From contig NZ_CP018319.1 in the NCBI RefSeq assembly GCF_001952935.1, positions 2,572,501 to 2,636,500 of the forward strand: a stretch of 64,000 nucleotides of DNA, given 5' to 3'. The position numbers were made by a program, and so were the translations under genes. Shown piece after piece: positions 1 to 8,191 of the stretch (within the stretch, counting starts at the first letter, position 1; each line of letters opens with the position of its first letter). Source of the stretch: Pseudomonas frederiksbergensis (GTDB lineage: Bacteria > Pseudomonadota > Gammaproteobacteria > Pseudomonadales > Pseudomonadaceae). Under the pieces are notes generated by a model. It had not been told where the DNA came from. It saw nothing but the letters and a program-made list of their open reading frames with translations, and did not search any database.

Positions 1-87
1 GCATGTGCAAAAACCCGGACCTGGGCGACTGGGCACCGGTGCCTTGCCCGAATGTTTGATTGAGTTTTCTGTAGGCCTTCAGGCATT

Positions 88-106
88 CCCACGCGCTACG
101 CGTGGG
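88..106. repeat. Short palindrome of the Pseudomonas REP type
   Basis: CCCACGCG and CGCGTGGG are separated by CTA, an 8-bp perfect stem preceded by GCATT. The same GCATTCCCACGC core recurs at 1416-1446, and a related GATCGTTCCCACGC palindrome lies at 38100-38130. The stretch 1-144 otherwise holds nothing I can assign. Confidence 0.7.
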
Positions 107-144
107 GGTGCTTTGTACGGGCGACCCCTTGGCGCCGTGCCGAG

Positions 145-184
145 AAAAACCCCGATGGGTGGGACACACTCATCGGGGTTTTTT
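145..184 (-). terminator. Rho-independent terminator of the DUF6124 gene
   Basis: The arms AAAAACCCCGATG and CATCGGGGTTTTTT pair around a short loop. Both strands carry a T-run, so it can work in both directions. It lies just past the stop codon of the minus-strand gene at 198-593. Confidence 0.85.
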
Positions 185-197
185 ACTGCTTGGCGAG

Positions 198-593
198 TCA
201 GCAGGTTCGGCTTTGCTGCTTGGCGAGTATGGCCGCCATTTCCGGCTCATCCAGATGATCCAGCATTCGCTCCACTAACAAATGCACCCCATCGGCCATG
301 CGGCTGAGCGCCAGGGCTACGGAGCGGCGTGAGCCGTCCACATCGTCGGCGAGGTTGGCGGCGATGGCGCTGATGGACAGCAAATCTTCCGAGGCATTGG
401 CGAGAAGGGTTTCAGGGTTGATGCCCGGGCTGACGCTGAAGAGCTGGTCGTTGCGTTTTGATGGTTTCTTTTCGGTGGGTGGGAAGTGATGGTCGAGGGC
501 GCGTTCGGCGGCTTCGTGGAGCTTGTTCGAATCGAGTGATTCGTAGGGCGATGCCGGATCGGTTTCCGGCGGATTTGGTGTGACCTTGAACAT
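198..593 (-). CDS. DUF6124 family protein (function unknown)
   Basis: A 131-residue acidic, soluble protein with no signal peptide or membrane segment. The segments SLDSNKLHEAAERALDHHF (about residues 20-38) and ETLLANASEDLLSISAIA followed by GSRRSVALALSRMAD are what I remember as hallmarks of the small, Pseudomonas-specific DUF6124 (formerly DUF3077-like) family, which is often multicopy. The predicted fold is helical and no catalytic motif is visible. The ATG at 593 follows TCTGAGGATTGAGCCA, where GAGGA is a plausible ribosome-binding site. The gene stands alone, with a terminator downstream and an unusual structured leader upstream (about 600-800). Family call fairly sure; function unknown. 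Confidence 0.8.
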   Translation of the reverse strand: MFKVTPNPPETDPASPYESLDSNKLHEAAERALDHHFPPTEKKPSKRNDQLFSVSPGINPETLLANASEDLLSISAIAANLADDVDGSRRSVALALSRMADGVHLLVERMLDHLDEPEMAAILAKQQSRTC

Positions 594-630
594 TGGCTCA
601 ATCCTCAGATGAGTGAGGCTGCAACCCGTT

Positions 631-795
631 CGCTACTAAACGTTAGGGTGGCAGCTGTGCACAGGTTAGTAGACCGATGAGCCAAGAAATCGGCGCGCCG
701 AAGCGCCCTGCACACAACCGCCATCAAGTGCGGGCATGGGCTGCCTGCTTGATAGAGACGTTGTGCGTCTTGACATCGACGGGCTACTAAACCCG
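631..795 (-). promoter_or_regulatory. Candidate structured 5' leader with complementary CTACTAA/TTAGTAG hairpin loops
   Basis: Read on the minus strand, toward the DUF6124 start, there are three small hairpins. The first (780-795) has stem CGGG/CCCG and loop TTTAGTAG. The second (664-675) has stem GGT/ACC and loop CTACTA. The third (631-642) has a 2-bp CG stem and loop TTTAGTAG. Loop 2 is complementary to loops 1 and 3. Between them lie an ATCAAG/CTTGAT stem (723-753), a GACG/CGTC stem (757-769) and a TTCG-capped GCGC stem near 692-705. Whether the element acts as RNA or DNA is inference; I do not recognise it as a named motif. Confidence 0.5.
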
Positions 796-799
796 ATCA

Positions 800-1598
800 C
801 TGATGGGCAGTGACAGGGAAACGATAGAGGCCAAGGCTAAGGCGCACAAGCCGGCGGATTCTGGCGTAGCCGTAGGCAATGACGCAAGGTGTTGTAGCTT
901 GCAGGAAGTAACCTTTAAACGTTTTAAACAAGCACTGTCATCGGTGTCAGCTACCGGAAGTTTTCACGTTCATTGAGGCTCTGGATTCTTCCGTAAGCGG
1001 TCGATGTTGACCCACTCGCCTTTGCCACGAAGACGTATGCCAAATAGTCCGCCTCGACCACCGATAGCGACACCCGTTCCGCCGCTTGCCCTCGACCGAG
1101 GCCCGCGACGGCCACCTCGACCGCCAGTTGCACGCCCCCGGGAATCTCCCGAAGCATTGCTGGCCAGCCCTGCGAACGGCGTTGGCTTTCGATGTGGCAA
1201 AGCGGACCGTCACTGCCGCGCAACTGCGTGACACATTCGCGCGCACCGCCATGGGCGGCATTTCGCCTTGGCTGCAACGTCTGCGCGACTGCGGGCGTAA
1301 TGGCTGACTGCGCGTGGCGTGTTGAAGGAAATGTCCGAGAGGTTTGGGGGGATCAAGGATTGGGTTTCTTCAGGTGTAGGGACGGTATCGGGAAGTGACG
1401 CGGAGCGTCACGGGATGCATTCCCACGCGGGAGCGTGGGAACGATCAGGTACGCGGGGGGCGGTGGTTGGAAAATGTGACTTGGCGGTCATCATGCGGGA
1501 AAAGTAGTTCATCTTCTTCTAACGTAAGCAGATAGTGGCGTTCTTGCATGAAGCCGCTACACTGCGCCGGCCGTTCACTTTTCTCTGAGGCTGTGCGC
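800..1598. other. Stretch without a confident gene
   Basis: No reading frame here looks convincingly like a protein. A minus-strand frame at 951-1277 (108 codons) and plus-strand frames at 1086-1307 are open, but composition and motifs do not decide between them. Two TTTAAA palindromes 3 bases apart lie at 914-928 and could belong to the DUF6124 promoter. REP-like palindromes occupy 1395-1446. The region could hold the decayed end of a gene or a conserved noncoding element; I cannot tell which. Confidence 0.4.
1395..1446. repeat. Two adjacent REP-like palindromes
   Basis: GTGACGC-GGA-GCGTCAC (1395-1411) is followed by the imperfect palindrome TTCCCACGC-GGGA-GCGTGGGAA within 1416-1446. The second shares its core with 88-106 and 38100-38130. 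Confidence 0.7.
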
Positions 1599-1988
1599 AT
1601 GAAATTTCGTTTTCTTCTGTGGATGCTGGGTTTGTTGATGGGTAAGGCCAGTCGGACTAATCCTGCGTTTCAGCAGCAGTTGGGTGATAAGGAGCTGGTG
1701 TTTCAGCTACAGACCCTGGATGGGAAAGTGGCGCGGCATTTCTTTGTGAAGGATCAGCGCATCACCAGCAAGTCCGGCGTGTACGCCGAGCCAGCGTTTG
1801 CAATTGCCTTTAAAGACGCCGCATATGGCTTTGCCACGATGCAGGCGAAGAACAAGCAGTTGGCGTTCATGACGGGGATTCAGGACAAGTCGATCCAGAT
1901 CAAGGGCAACCCGGCGCTGGTGATCTGGTTCCAGGGGTTGACCAAGTATTTGAAGCCGAGGAAGGCGAAGGTAAAAGCCAAGGCTTGA
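1599..1988 (+). CDS. SCP2 sterol-binding-like small protein
   Basis: A 129-residue basic protein starting MKFRFLLWMLG. The ATG at 1599 is preferred over an in-frame start at 1548 because the extra 17 residues look non-coding. Residues about 25-115 (NPAFQQQLGDKELVFQLQT, then VYAEPAFAIAFKDA, then QDKSIQIKGNPALVIWF) match the pattern of SCP2-like lipid-binding domains as I know them: an alternating beta-sheet carrying one hydrophobic ligand. The N-terminal dozen residues are hydrophobic and could tether it to the inner membrane. The C-terminus is Lys-rich (KPRKAKVKAKA). It stands alone, followed by REP elements. The domain call is by resemblance only; ligand and role are unknown. Confidence 0.6.
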   Translation: MKFRFLLWMLGLLMGKASRTNPAFQQQLGDKELVFQLQTLDGKVARHFFVKDQRITSKSGVYAEPAFAIAFKDAAYGFATMQAKNKQLAFMTGIQDKSIQIKGNPALVIWFQGLTKYLKPRKAKVKAKA

Positions 1989-2004
1989 GGTCGATGGTAA
2001 ACCT

Positions 2005-2138
2005 TGTGGCGAGGGGACTTGTCCCCGTTGGGCTGCGAAGCGGCCCTAAAGCCTGAGACCTTGGGTGTATCTGACATACCGTGTTGGCTGGGTTTGCGAC
2101 TGCTGCGCAGTCGAACGGGGACAAGTCCCCTCGTCACA
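2005..2138. repeat. Long inverted repeat (REP pair)
   Basis: TGTGGCGAGGGGACTTGTCCCCGTT at the left end is mirrored by an AACGGGGACAAGTCCCCTCG arm at the right end, with a further GCTGCG/CGCAGC pairing inside. The structure lies between two converging genes. Confidence 0.75.
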
Positions 2139-2172
2139 GGGGTTGGTGGTCAGTTAGACCGAGGTGGATTCA

Positions 2173-2234
2173 TCGCGGGCAAGCCTCGCTCCTACAGGGT
2201 TTTGGTGATCCGTAGGAGCGAGGCTTGCCCGCGA
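2173..2234. repeat. REPIN (paired REP palindromes)
   Basis: TCGCGGGCAAGCCTCGCTCC is mirrored by GGAGCGAGGCTTGCCCGCGA about 20 bases later. It belongs to the same broad family as the GTGGGAGCGGGCTTGCTCGC repeats elsewhere in the window and sits just past the stop codon of the HDOD gene. Confidence 0.8.
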
Positions 2235-2240
2235 AGCTTT

Positions 2241-3641
2241 TCAGGGTTGGCTGAATTGCGAAGCCAGTTCACGCAGCAGCACTTCTGCTTCCAGAACCTT
2301 GCTGACCACGTCGTTGGCCTTGTCGCGCGTCAGCCCCACACGCTCCAGTAACGCATCCGGGATGTCTTCATCCGGCCCGGACCCGACTCCGCGACTACGC
2401 AGCAAGCGCACCGCCAGGCACACGAGGTTCGGGTACTCGGCGTAATCGCCGTCGTAACTCGGGTCGTGCTGGAAGCGCAGCGCGGTGGCCAGTTCTTCAG
2501 GCATGTCCCAGTAACGCATCAGCCACGAGCCGATCTGTTCACGGCTGATGCCCAGCAAGTGCTGCTCGACGTAGCTGTGGCACAGGTGCGGGTTGACCTC
2601 CAGGTGGCGGCAGATCAGCGAGAAGTGCGGTGGGAACACGTGGGCCAGCAGCAAGTAGCCGAAGTTGTGCAGCAGGCCGGCGAGGTAGGTCAGGCCGGCT
2701 TCCGGGCGCTGGGCGCGGGGCATGGCGCGGGTCAGGCCTTCGATGACGGCGGCGGTGTAGATCGATTGCTGCCAGTACGGCGTGGTGTGTTGCGGATGGT
2801 CTTTTGGCAGGCTCAGGGTTTTGCCCAGAGCCAGGCCCAGCGCCAGGTTGATCACCAGGTCGAAACCCAGCACCCGCACGATGGCGTCTTCTACTGAACG
2901 AATCTTGCCCGGCGACGCGTAGTACGGCGAGGCTGCCCAGCTCACGACTTGTGCGGCCAGGGCAGGGTCGGTTTCGACGACGCCGGTGATGTCGTCGATG
3001 GTGGCGTTGGGGTCGACGCGCAGTTTGATGATTTTCTGCGCGGTCTCGGCCAGCGGCGGAATTTCGATGGTCTCTTCCAGGCGTTGCTGGATGCGTCGCG
3101 CGGTGAACGCTTGAACGGCCTGGGTGATTTCCTCGCGGTCATCGTGAGGGCGGTCCAGGTTCGGGCGAATGCTGGTCAGGGCTTCGCCGAAGTTGGCGGC
3201 GCTGGCCTTGGTGAGCATGGTCTTGAAGTCTTCGCTGGTGATCTCCAGCAACACGCCCGGCTCGCCCGAGTTGATCAGCAACTTCGGCTCGCGCAGCAGG
3301 CTTTCTTCATACAGGCACGGTGTACTGGTAAGCGCCGGCATGCCGGGCAGCAGGCTCAGGTTGTGTTTGCCGAGCATTTTTACCAGCCGTTCGGTCGACA
3401 CGGCGGTGAGGCGGCGGCCCGTCAATTCAGCGAGGCTGTTGAGGTCCAGCAATTGGTTCTGCGGGAACAGCACCATGAGGGTGCCCACGGCGTCATCGAG
3501 CAGAACAGCCTGCATTTTGCGTGCGGCGTTCAGGCCGTGATGGTCGATGACTTCTTCGTAGGCGATACCCAATTTGCCCAGCATCAGCCGAATAACCGAC
3601 GGAGCGTGCGGGGTGGCGGGTGCGAGGGCAACTTCGGTCAT
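2241..3641 (-). CDS. HDOD-domain protein with N-terminal YbaK/aaRS-type domain
   Basis: A 466-residue cytoplasmic protein. Residues about 10-150 (PSVIRLMLGKLGIAYEEVID, then ARKMQAVLLDDA) look like a YbaK/aminoacyl-tRNA-deacylase-associated domain. Residues about 195-400 form an HDOD module (IPPLAETAQKIIKLRVDPNA, VETDPALAAQVVSWA, GLLHNFGYLLLAHVFPP). HDOD domains resemble HD phosphohydrolases but usually lack the metal ligands and act in signalling, often c-di-GMP or stress related. Here HNFG replaces the canonical HDxG, which fits a non-catalytic role. The ATG at 3641 begins MTEVALAPATP. It is transcribed alone, upstream of a REPIN. Domain call firm; role unknown. Confidence 0.85.
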   Translation of the reverse strand: MTEVALAPATPHAPSVIRLMLGKLGIAYEEVIDHHGLNAARKMQAVLLDDAVGTLMVLFPQNQLLDLNSLAELTGRRLTAVSTERLVKMLGKHNLSLLPGMPALTSTPCLYEESLLREPKLLINSGEPGVLLEITSEDFKTMLTKASAANFGEALTSIRPNLDRPHDDREEITQAVQAFTARRIQQRLEETIEIPPLAETAQKIIKLRVDPNATIDDITGVVETDPALAAQVVSWAASPYYASPGKIRSVEDAIVRVLGFDLVINLALGLALGKTLSLPKDHPQHTTPYWQQSIYTAAVIEGLTRAMPRAQRPEAGLTYLAGLLHNFGYLLLAHVFPPHFSLICRHLEVNPHLCHSYVEQHLLGISREQIGSWLMRYWDMPEELATALRFQHDPSYDGDYAEYPNLVCLAVRLLRSRGVGSGPDEDIPDALLERVGLTRDKANDVVSKVLEAEVLLRELASQFSQP

Positions 3642-3719
3642 GGTCTGTATCCGTTGTAAAACAATGGCAGGAGTATAACCAGCTTGCTCAGAACGGTGGT
3701 TCAGAAACTGCGACGGTGC

Positions 3720-5795
3720 TCACACTTGGCCGTATTGCTGCCCATGACGTAGCCAGCGGTCGAGCAGCGGGCTGACGTGATCCGGCCAGCGCTCCAGCAA
3801 CGCCTGGGCGGCGTCGCGCACGGCGGGCAGCAGATCGGCGTCGCGCATCAGGTCAGCGACCTTGAATTGCAGCAGGCCGGTCTGGCGCGTACCGAGCATT
3901 TCGCCGGGGCCGCGCAGCTCAAGGTCTTTCTCGGCGATGACAAACCCGTCGTTGGTTTCGCGCATGATGCCCAAACGCTGACGACCGATCTGGGACAGCG
4001 GCGGATGGTAAAGCAGCACGCAATGACTGGCCGCGCTGCCCCGACCGACACGACCGCGCAGCTGGTGCAATTGCGCAAGCCCGAGGCGTTCCGGGTTTTC
4101 GATGATCATCAGGCTGGCGTTGGGCACGTCGACGCCGACTTCAATCACCGTGGTGGCGACCAGCAGTTGCAGGTTGCCGGCCTTGAATTCGGCCATGACC
4201 GCGGCTTTCTCGACAGGCTTCATGCGCCCGTGGATCAGCCCGACCTTCAGTTCGCCGAGGGCGGCGGTGAGGTCTTCGTAAGTGGTTTCGGCGGCCTGGC
4301 AGGTCAGCTCTTCCGACTCTTCAATCAGCGTGCACACCCAATAGGCCTGGCGCCCTTCAGCGCAAGCGCTGCGTACCCGCTCGATGACTTCGACGCGCCG
4401 GGTATCGGTGATCAGCACGGTGTTCACCGGCGTCCGGCCGGGCGGCAGTTCGTCGAGGATCGAGGTGTCGAGGTCGGCGTAGGCGCTCATGGCCAGCGTC
4501 CGGGGAATTGGCGTCGCGGTCATGATCAGTTGGTGCGGACACATCCGCCCGCCGACGCCTTTCTGCCGCAATGCCAGGCGCTGCTGCACGCCGAAGCGGT
4601 GCTGTTCGTCGATGATCGCCAGCGCGAGGTTTTTGAACTGCACTTCGTCCTGGAACAGCGCGTGGGTGCCGACCACCATGGGTGTGCCGTTGGCAATCTG
4701 CTCCAGTGCGGCCACGCGGTTCTTGCCTTTGAGCTTGCCGGCCAGCCACGCAACTTCAATTCCCAGCGGCTCGAGCCAGCGCTTGAAGGTGATGAAGTGC
4801 TGCTCGGCGAGGATTTCGGTGGGCGCCATCAGCGCCACTTGATATCCGGCCTCCAGCGCCTGCAACGCGGCGAGGGCAGCGACCACGGTTTTACCCGCGC
4901 CGACGTCGCCCTGAATCAACCGCAGCATCGGCTCGTGCTGACTGAGGTCGTAGGCGATTTCGTTGCCGACTCGTTGCTGAGCGCCGGTCGGGGTGAAACC
5001 GAGGTTGGCCAGATATTGAGCCGGCAGCTTGGTGGCTTTCGGCATCGCTGGCGCGCGCAGGGAACGCATGCTCTCGCGCAGGCGCTGCTGGGACAGTTGG
5101 TGTGTCAGCAGTTCTTCAAAGGCCAGACGGTGCTGCGCCCAGTGATGACCGAGGGCGAGTTCGTCGACATCGGCATCGGCCGGCGGGTGGTGCAAGTAGC
5201 GAATCGCATCGGCCAGCGGCGCCAGTTGATAGTCCCGCGCCAGTTCGGTCGGCAGCCAGTCGGGCAGGCTGGTGGGGCCGAGCATCGTCAGGGTTTGCAT
5301 GCACAATTGGCGCAAGCGCTGTTGGGTCAGGCCTTCGGTGAGCGGGTAAACCGGGGTGAGGGTTTCGTCCACCGGCGGCGGCTCGTCGCCGGTGATGGCG
5401 CGGTATTCCGGGTGGTAGATTTCCAGCCCCGACGCACCGGGCCGTGCTTCGCCGTAGCAGCGAATGCGCGTGCCGCGTTTGAGGCCTTCTTTCTGGGCGT
5501 TACTGAAATGGTAGAAACGCAGGCTGAGCCCGCCAGTGCCGTCCTGCAGGCGCACCACCAGGCTGCGGCGGCGGCCCATGACCACATCGGCGCCACTGAC
5601 GGTGCCTTCGATCACGGCGTCTTGCCCGGGTCGCAAATGGCCGATCGGAACCACGCGAGTGCGGTCCTGATAGCGCAGCGGCAGGTGGAAAAGCACGTCC
5701 TGGAGATTCTCCAGGCCGACCTTGGCCAACTTCTCGGCCATGGCTTCGCCGACACCCTTGAGTGCCGTCACCGACACTTGCGACAACTCGGTCAT
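3720..5795 (-). CDS. recG: ATP-dependent DNA helicase RecG
   Basis: A 691-residue superfamily-2 helicase that regresses stalled forks and migrates Holliday and D-loop branches. In order: an N-terminal wedge (OB-fold) domain to about 270 (LKGVGEAMAEKLAKVGLENL, then DVLFHLPLRYQDRT), Walker A GDVGAGKT near 300, Walker B DEQH in AIIDEQHRFGVQQR, motif III TATPIPRTLA, and the C-terminal helicase domain with LHGRMKPVEKAAVM, VIEVGVDVPNA and QLRGRVGRG. Length is normal for the family. It begins 9 bases after the oxyR stop codon on the same strand, so the two are probably co-transcribed, an arrangement common in pseudomonads that ties fork repair to oxidative stress. No key motif is missing. Confidence 0.98.
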   Translation of the reverse strand: MTELSQVSVTALKGVGEAMAEKLAKVGLENLQDVLFHLPLRYQDRTRVVPIGHLRPGQDAVIEGTVSGADVVMGRRRSLVVRLQDGTGGLSLRFYHFSNAQKEGLKRGTRIRCYGEARPGASGLEIYHPEYRAITGDEPPPVDETLTPVYPLTEGLTQQRLRQLCMQTLTMLGPTSLPDWLPTELARDYQLAPLADAIRYLHHPPADADVDELALGHHWAQHRLAFEELLTHQLSQQRLRESMRSLRAPAMPKATKLPAQYLANLGFTPTGAQQRVGNEIAYDLSQHEPMLRLIQGDVGAGKTVVAALAALQALEAGYQVALMAPTEILAEQHFITFKRWLEPLGIEVAWLAGKLKGKNRVAALEQIANGTPMVVGTHALFQDEVQFKNLALAIIDEQHRFGVQQRLALRQKGVGGRMCPHQLIMTATPIPRTLAMSAYADLDTSILDELPPGRTPVNTVLITDTRRVEVIERVRSACAEGRQAYWVCTLIEESEELTCQAAETTYEDLTAALGELKVGLIHGRMKPVEKAAVMAEFKAGNLQLLVATTVIEVGVDVPNASLMIIENPERLGLAQLHQLRGRVGRGSAASHCVLLYHPPLSQIGRQRLGIMRETNDGFVIAEKDLELRGPGEMLGTRQTGLLQFKVADLMRDADLLPAVRDAAQALLERWPDHVSPLLDRWLRHGQQYGQV

Positions 5796-5804
5796 GGCAG
5801 CGAC

Positions 5805-6734
5805 TTAGGCCGCAACCACCGGTGCTTGCGGCTTGGCCACCGAGCACAGGCGAATGGAGTCAGCGAGGATTTCAATCGCCTTCGGCCGCGGAAAGCTCGC
5901 GCGCCAGGCGATGGCCACGGTGCGGAACGGCACCGGCGGCGTCAGTGGACGCACTTCGATCACACCGGGAGCGTAGTGATGGCTGTCCACCGCCGACAGC
6001 GGCAGGATCGAGATACCCAGGCCGGACGCAACCATGTGGCGGATGGTTTCCAGGGAGCTGGATTCCACCGTGGTGTGCTTGGCGCCGTCATTGCCTTTGG
6101 CCAGGGTCGGGCAGGCTTCCAGCACTTGATCGCGGAAACAGTGGCCTTCGCCGAGCAGCAGTAAGCTCTTGTCGTTGAGCAGGGCGGCGTCGATGGATTC
6201 TTTTTGGGTCCAGGGGTGCTGGGCCGGCATCAGGACGTAGAACGGTTCGTCGTAGAGCTGCAGGGTCAGCACGTCGGCTTCGTTGAACGGCAGGGCGATG
6301 ATGATCGCGTCGAGCTCGCCGTTGCGCAGTTTGTCGCGCAGCACGTGGGTGAAGTTTTCTTCTATGTACAACGGCATCTGCGGGGCGACCCGGTGCAGTT
6401 GTGGAATCAGGTGCGGAAACAGGTACGGGCCGACGGTGTAGATGGCGCCGACTTTCAGCGGTGCGGTCAGCTGGTTCTTGCCGGCCTGGGCCAGTTCGCG
6501 GATGCCTTGGGCCTGTTCCAGCACTTTCTGCGCCTGGGCAACGATGCCTTCGCCGACTGGGGTCAGGCGCACGGCACTCTTGCTGCGCTCGAAAATCAGC
6601 ACACCGAGTTCGTCTTCAAGCTTTTTCACGCCCACCGACAGGGTCGGCTGGCTGACGTGGCAACGCTCGGCGGCGTGGCCGAAGTGCTGCTCTTGGGCGA
6701 GGGTAACGATGTAGCGTAATTCTGTAAGAGTCAT
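5805..6734 (-). CDS. oxyR: Hydrogen-peroxide sensor OxyR (LysR family)
   Basis: A 309-residue LysR-type activator. The N-terminal winged helix-turn-helix (ELRYIVTLAQEQHFGHAAER, SQPTLSVGVKKLE) is followed by a periplasmic-binding-like sensor domain. The redox cysteines are present at residues 199 and 208 (GEGHCFRDQVLEACPTL), the same numbers as in E. coli OxyR, where they form the peroxide-induced disulfide that switches on catalase and alkyl hydroperoxide reductase genes. The start MTLTELRYIV is conserved. recG follows after 9 bases. The upstream gap to the tonB end holds a terminator and a REPIN, so oxyR should have its own promoter within about 6735-6850. Confidence 0.98.
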   Translation of the reverse strand: MTLTELRYIVTLAQEQHFGHAAERCHVSQPTLSVGVKKLEDELGVLIFERSKSAVRLTPVGEGIVAQAQKVLEQAQGIRELAQAGKNQLTAPLKVGAIYTVGPYLFPHLIPQLHRVAPQMPLYIEENFTHVLRDKLRNGELDAIIIALPFNEADVLTLQLYDEPFYVLMPAQHPWTQKESIDAALLNDKSLLLLGEGHCFRDQVLEACPTLAKGNDGAKHTTVESSSLETIRHMVASGLGISILPLSAVDSHHYAPGVIEVRPLTPPVPFRTVAIAWRASFPRPKAIEILADSIRLCSVAKPQAPVVAA

Positions 6735-6852
6735 AGCAAGCGTCCATGAAGTTGCGGGCCAAGCATACCGGCTGCAATCGATAGACGCACGTTATCAGAC
6801 TGAGTGCGTTGAGTGACACAGGGCAAAGCAGGTTTGCCGCTGGCGGATATGC

Positions 6853-6876
6853 AAAAGGCACCTTTCGGGTGCCTTT
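6853..6876 (-). terminator. Terminator of the exbB-exbD-tonB operon
   Basis: AAAGGCACC and GGGTGCCTTT pair across a short TTTC loop. On the minus strand the stem is followed by a short T-run (CCTTTTGC). It lies 130 bases after the tonB stop codon, beyond the REPIN. Confidence 0.7.
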
Positions 6877-6904
6877 CACAGATATTCCTGCTGCCGGAGA
6901 TCTC

Positions 6905-6994
6905 TGTGGGAGCGAGCCTGCTCGCGAAAGCGATGTATCAGTCAACATGGATGTTGGATGTGATGGCCTCTTCGCGAGCAGGCTCGCTCCCACA
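6905..6994. repeat. REPIN, GTGGGAGCGAGCCTGCTCGC type
   Basis: Two inverted copies of TGTGGGAGCGAGCCTGCTCG flank a 40-base spacer. The element sits directly downstream of tonB. Confidence 0.9.
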
Positions 6995-7010
6995 ATGGTT
7001 CGGCGGTGGT

Positions 7011-7760
7011 TTAACGCCGGCGTTTTTCCAGCGAGTAAACAAACGGTGCAACGATTTCGATGGCGCCGTTGGTCAACATGTCCGCCGGTGGCTTGGGCAG
7101 TGGCTGGGCGCGGCGGATCATTTCCAGGGTCGCCCGGTCCAGATCCGCTGTACCAGAGCCGCCCACCAGTTCGAACGACAACACGTTACCTTCCCCATCC
7201 ACCACGAAGCGCAGACGGTTCATGCCTTCCTTGCCCCGCGCCTGCGCACTGGCCGGGTACTTCTTGTACTTGGCCAAGTGAGCGAGCAGGGTGCCTTGCC
7301 AGCTGGCCTTGGCCGCTTGCTGCGCCGGTGATGGGCCCGGTGCCGGCTGAGCGGATTTCTCCGTTGGCGCCCGAGTCGGTTGCGCGTCGCTCGGTTTTTC
7401 CTCGGACGGCTTCTCTTTAGGCGGCTCCGGCTTTTTCTCCACAGGCTTGGGCGGTTGAGGCTTTGGCTTGGGTTTGACCGGTTTCGGCACCGCGATCTCC
7501 GCCTTTGGCACTTCAGCCAGCTTCGGTATCGGCAGTTCTTCCACCGGGGCGGGTGGCTGTGGCGGCGTTATCACCTTCGGCGGTGCCGGCGGTGGCGGGG
7601 CCGGAACCGGCGCCAACTCGACCATCATCGCCTGCGGCGGCAGCTCGATCGGTGGGCGCGAGGTCCAGTTCAGCGCCAGCGCAATGGCCAGCGCATGGAC
7701 GCCCAGCACCACGGCCAGGCTCGTGCTGTAACGCGTCAACTTTTGGCGCGTCGTGATCAT
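7011..7760 (-). CDS. tonB: Energy transducer TonB
   Basis: A 249-residue inner-membrane protein that passes proton-motive force from ExbB/ExbD to outer-membrane receptors for iron complexes and other substrates. One N-terminal membrane segment (about residues 12-31, LAVVLGVHALAIALALNW) carries the Ser/His positions typical of TonB. A long periplasmic linker rich in Pro, Lys and Glu spans about 45-145, and the C-terminal domain (about 160-245) contains KYPASAQARGKEGMNRLRFV and the end FVYSLEKRRR. The ATG overlaps the exbD stop by 4 bases, which indicates translational coupling. It is last in the exbB-exbD-tonB operon. Confidence 0.97.
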   Translation of the reverse strand: MITTRQKLTRYSTSLAVVLGVHALAIALALNWTSRPPIELPPQAMMVELAPVPAPPPPAPPKVITPPQPPAPVEELPIPKLAEVPKAEIAVPKPVKPKPKPQPPKPVEKKPEPPKEKPSEEKPSDAQPTRAPTEKSAQPAPGPSPAQQAAKASWQGTLLAHLAKYKKYPASAQARGKEGMNRLRFVVDGEGNVLSFELVGGSGTADLDRATLEMIRRAQPLPKPPADMLTNGAIEIVAPFVYSLEKRRR

Positions 7761-8185
7761 TTCTTGACTGCCGTCTCGAGTCCGACCAGACCCACCTTCA
7801 GGTAACCGGCAGAGCGCAGGTTGTCCATCACGCTCATCAAGTCGCCGTAATCCACGCCTTTGTCAGCCTGGAAGAAGATCGTCGTGTCTTTCTTGCCTTG
7901 GGTCCTGGCGTCGAGGGTGGCGCCGAGTGCTTCGGCCTTCACTTCGTCTTCGCCGAGGAACAGGCGCTGGTCAGCCTTGACGCTGAGGAACACGGGTTTC
8001 TCTGGCCGTGGCGCCGGTTTGGCGCTGGAAGCAGGCAGGTCGACCTTGATGTCCACGGTGGCGAGCGGGGCCGCCACCATGAAGATGATCAACAGCACCA
8101 GCATCACGTCGATGAACGGTGTGACGTTGATTTCGTGGTTCTCGGCCAGATCGTCGTCTGCGCCTTCTTTCAAATGCAAGCCCAT
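7757..8185 (-). CDS. exbD: TonB-system proton channel subunit ExbD
   Basis: A 142-residue protein with one membrane segment (about 24-44, FIDVMLVLLIIFMVAAP) that contains the essential membrane Asp in the conserved NVTPFIDVMLVL motif. The periplasmic domain ends KVGLVGLETAVKK. With ExbB it forms the proton-driven motor that energises TonB. The start MGLHLKEGADDD gives the usual short cytoplasmic tail. It begins 6 bases after the exbB stop and overlaps tonB by 4 bases, so the three genes form one unit. Confidence 0.97.
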   Translation of the reverse strand: MGLHLKEGADDDLAENHEINVTPFIDVMLVLLIIFMVAAPLATVDIKVDLPASSAKPAPRPEKPVFLSVKADQRLFLGEDEVKAEALGATLDARTQGKKDTTIFFQADKGVDYGDLMSVMDNLRSAGYLKVGLVGLETAVKK

Positions 8186-8191
8186 GGCTGA

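Noticed and set aside
3777..6164. Plus-strand open frame of 795 codons opposite recG and oxyR
   Set aside because: It mirrors two well-defined genes; high GC leaves long antisense frames open. The translation has no recognisable domain.
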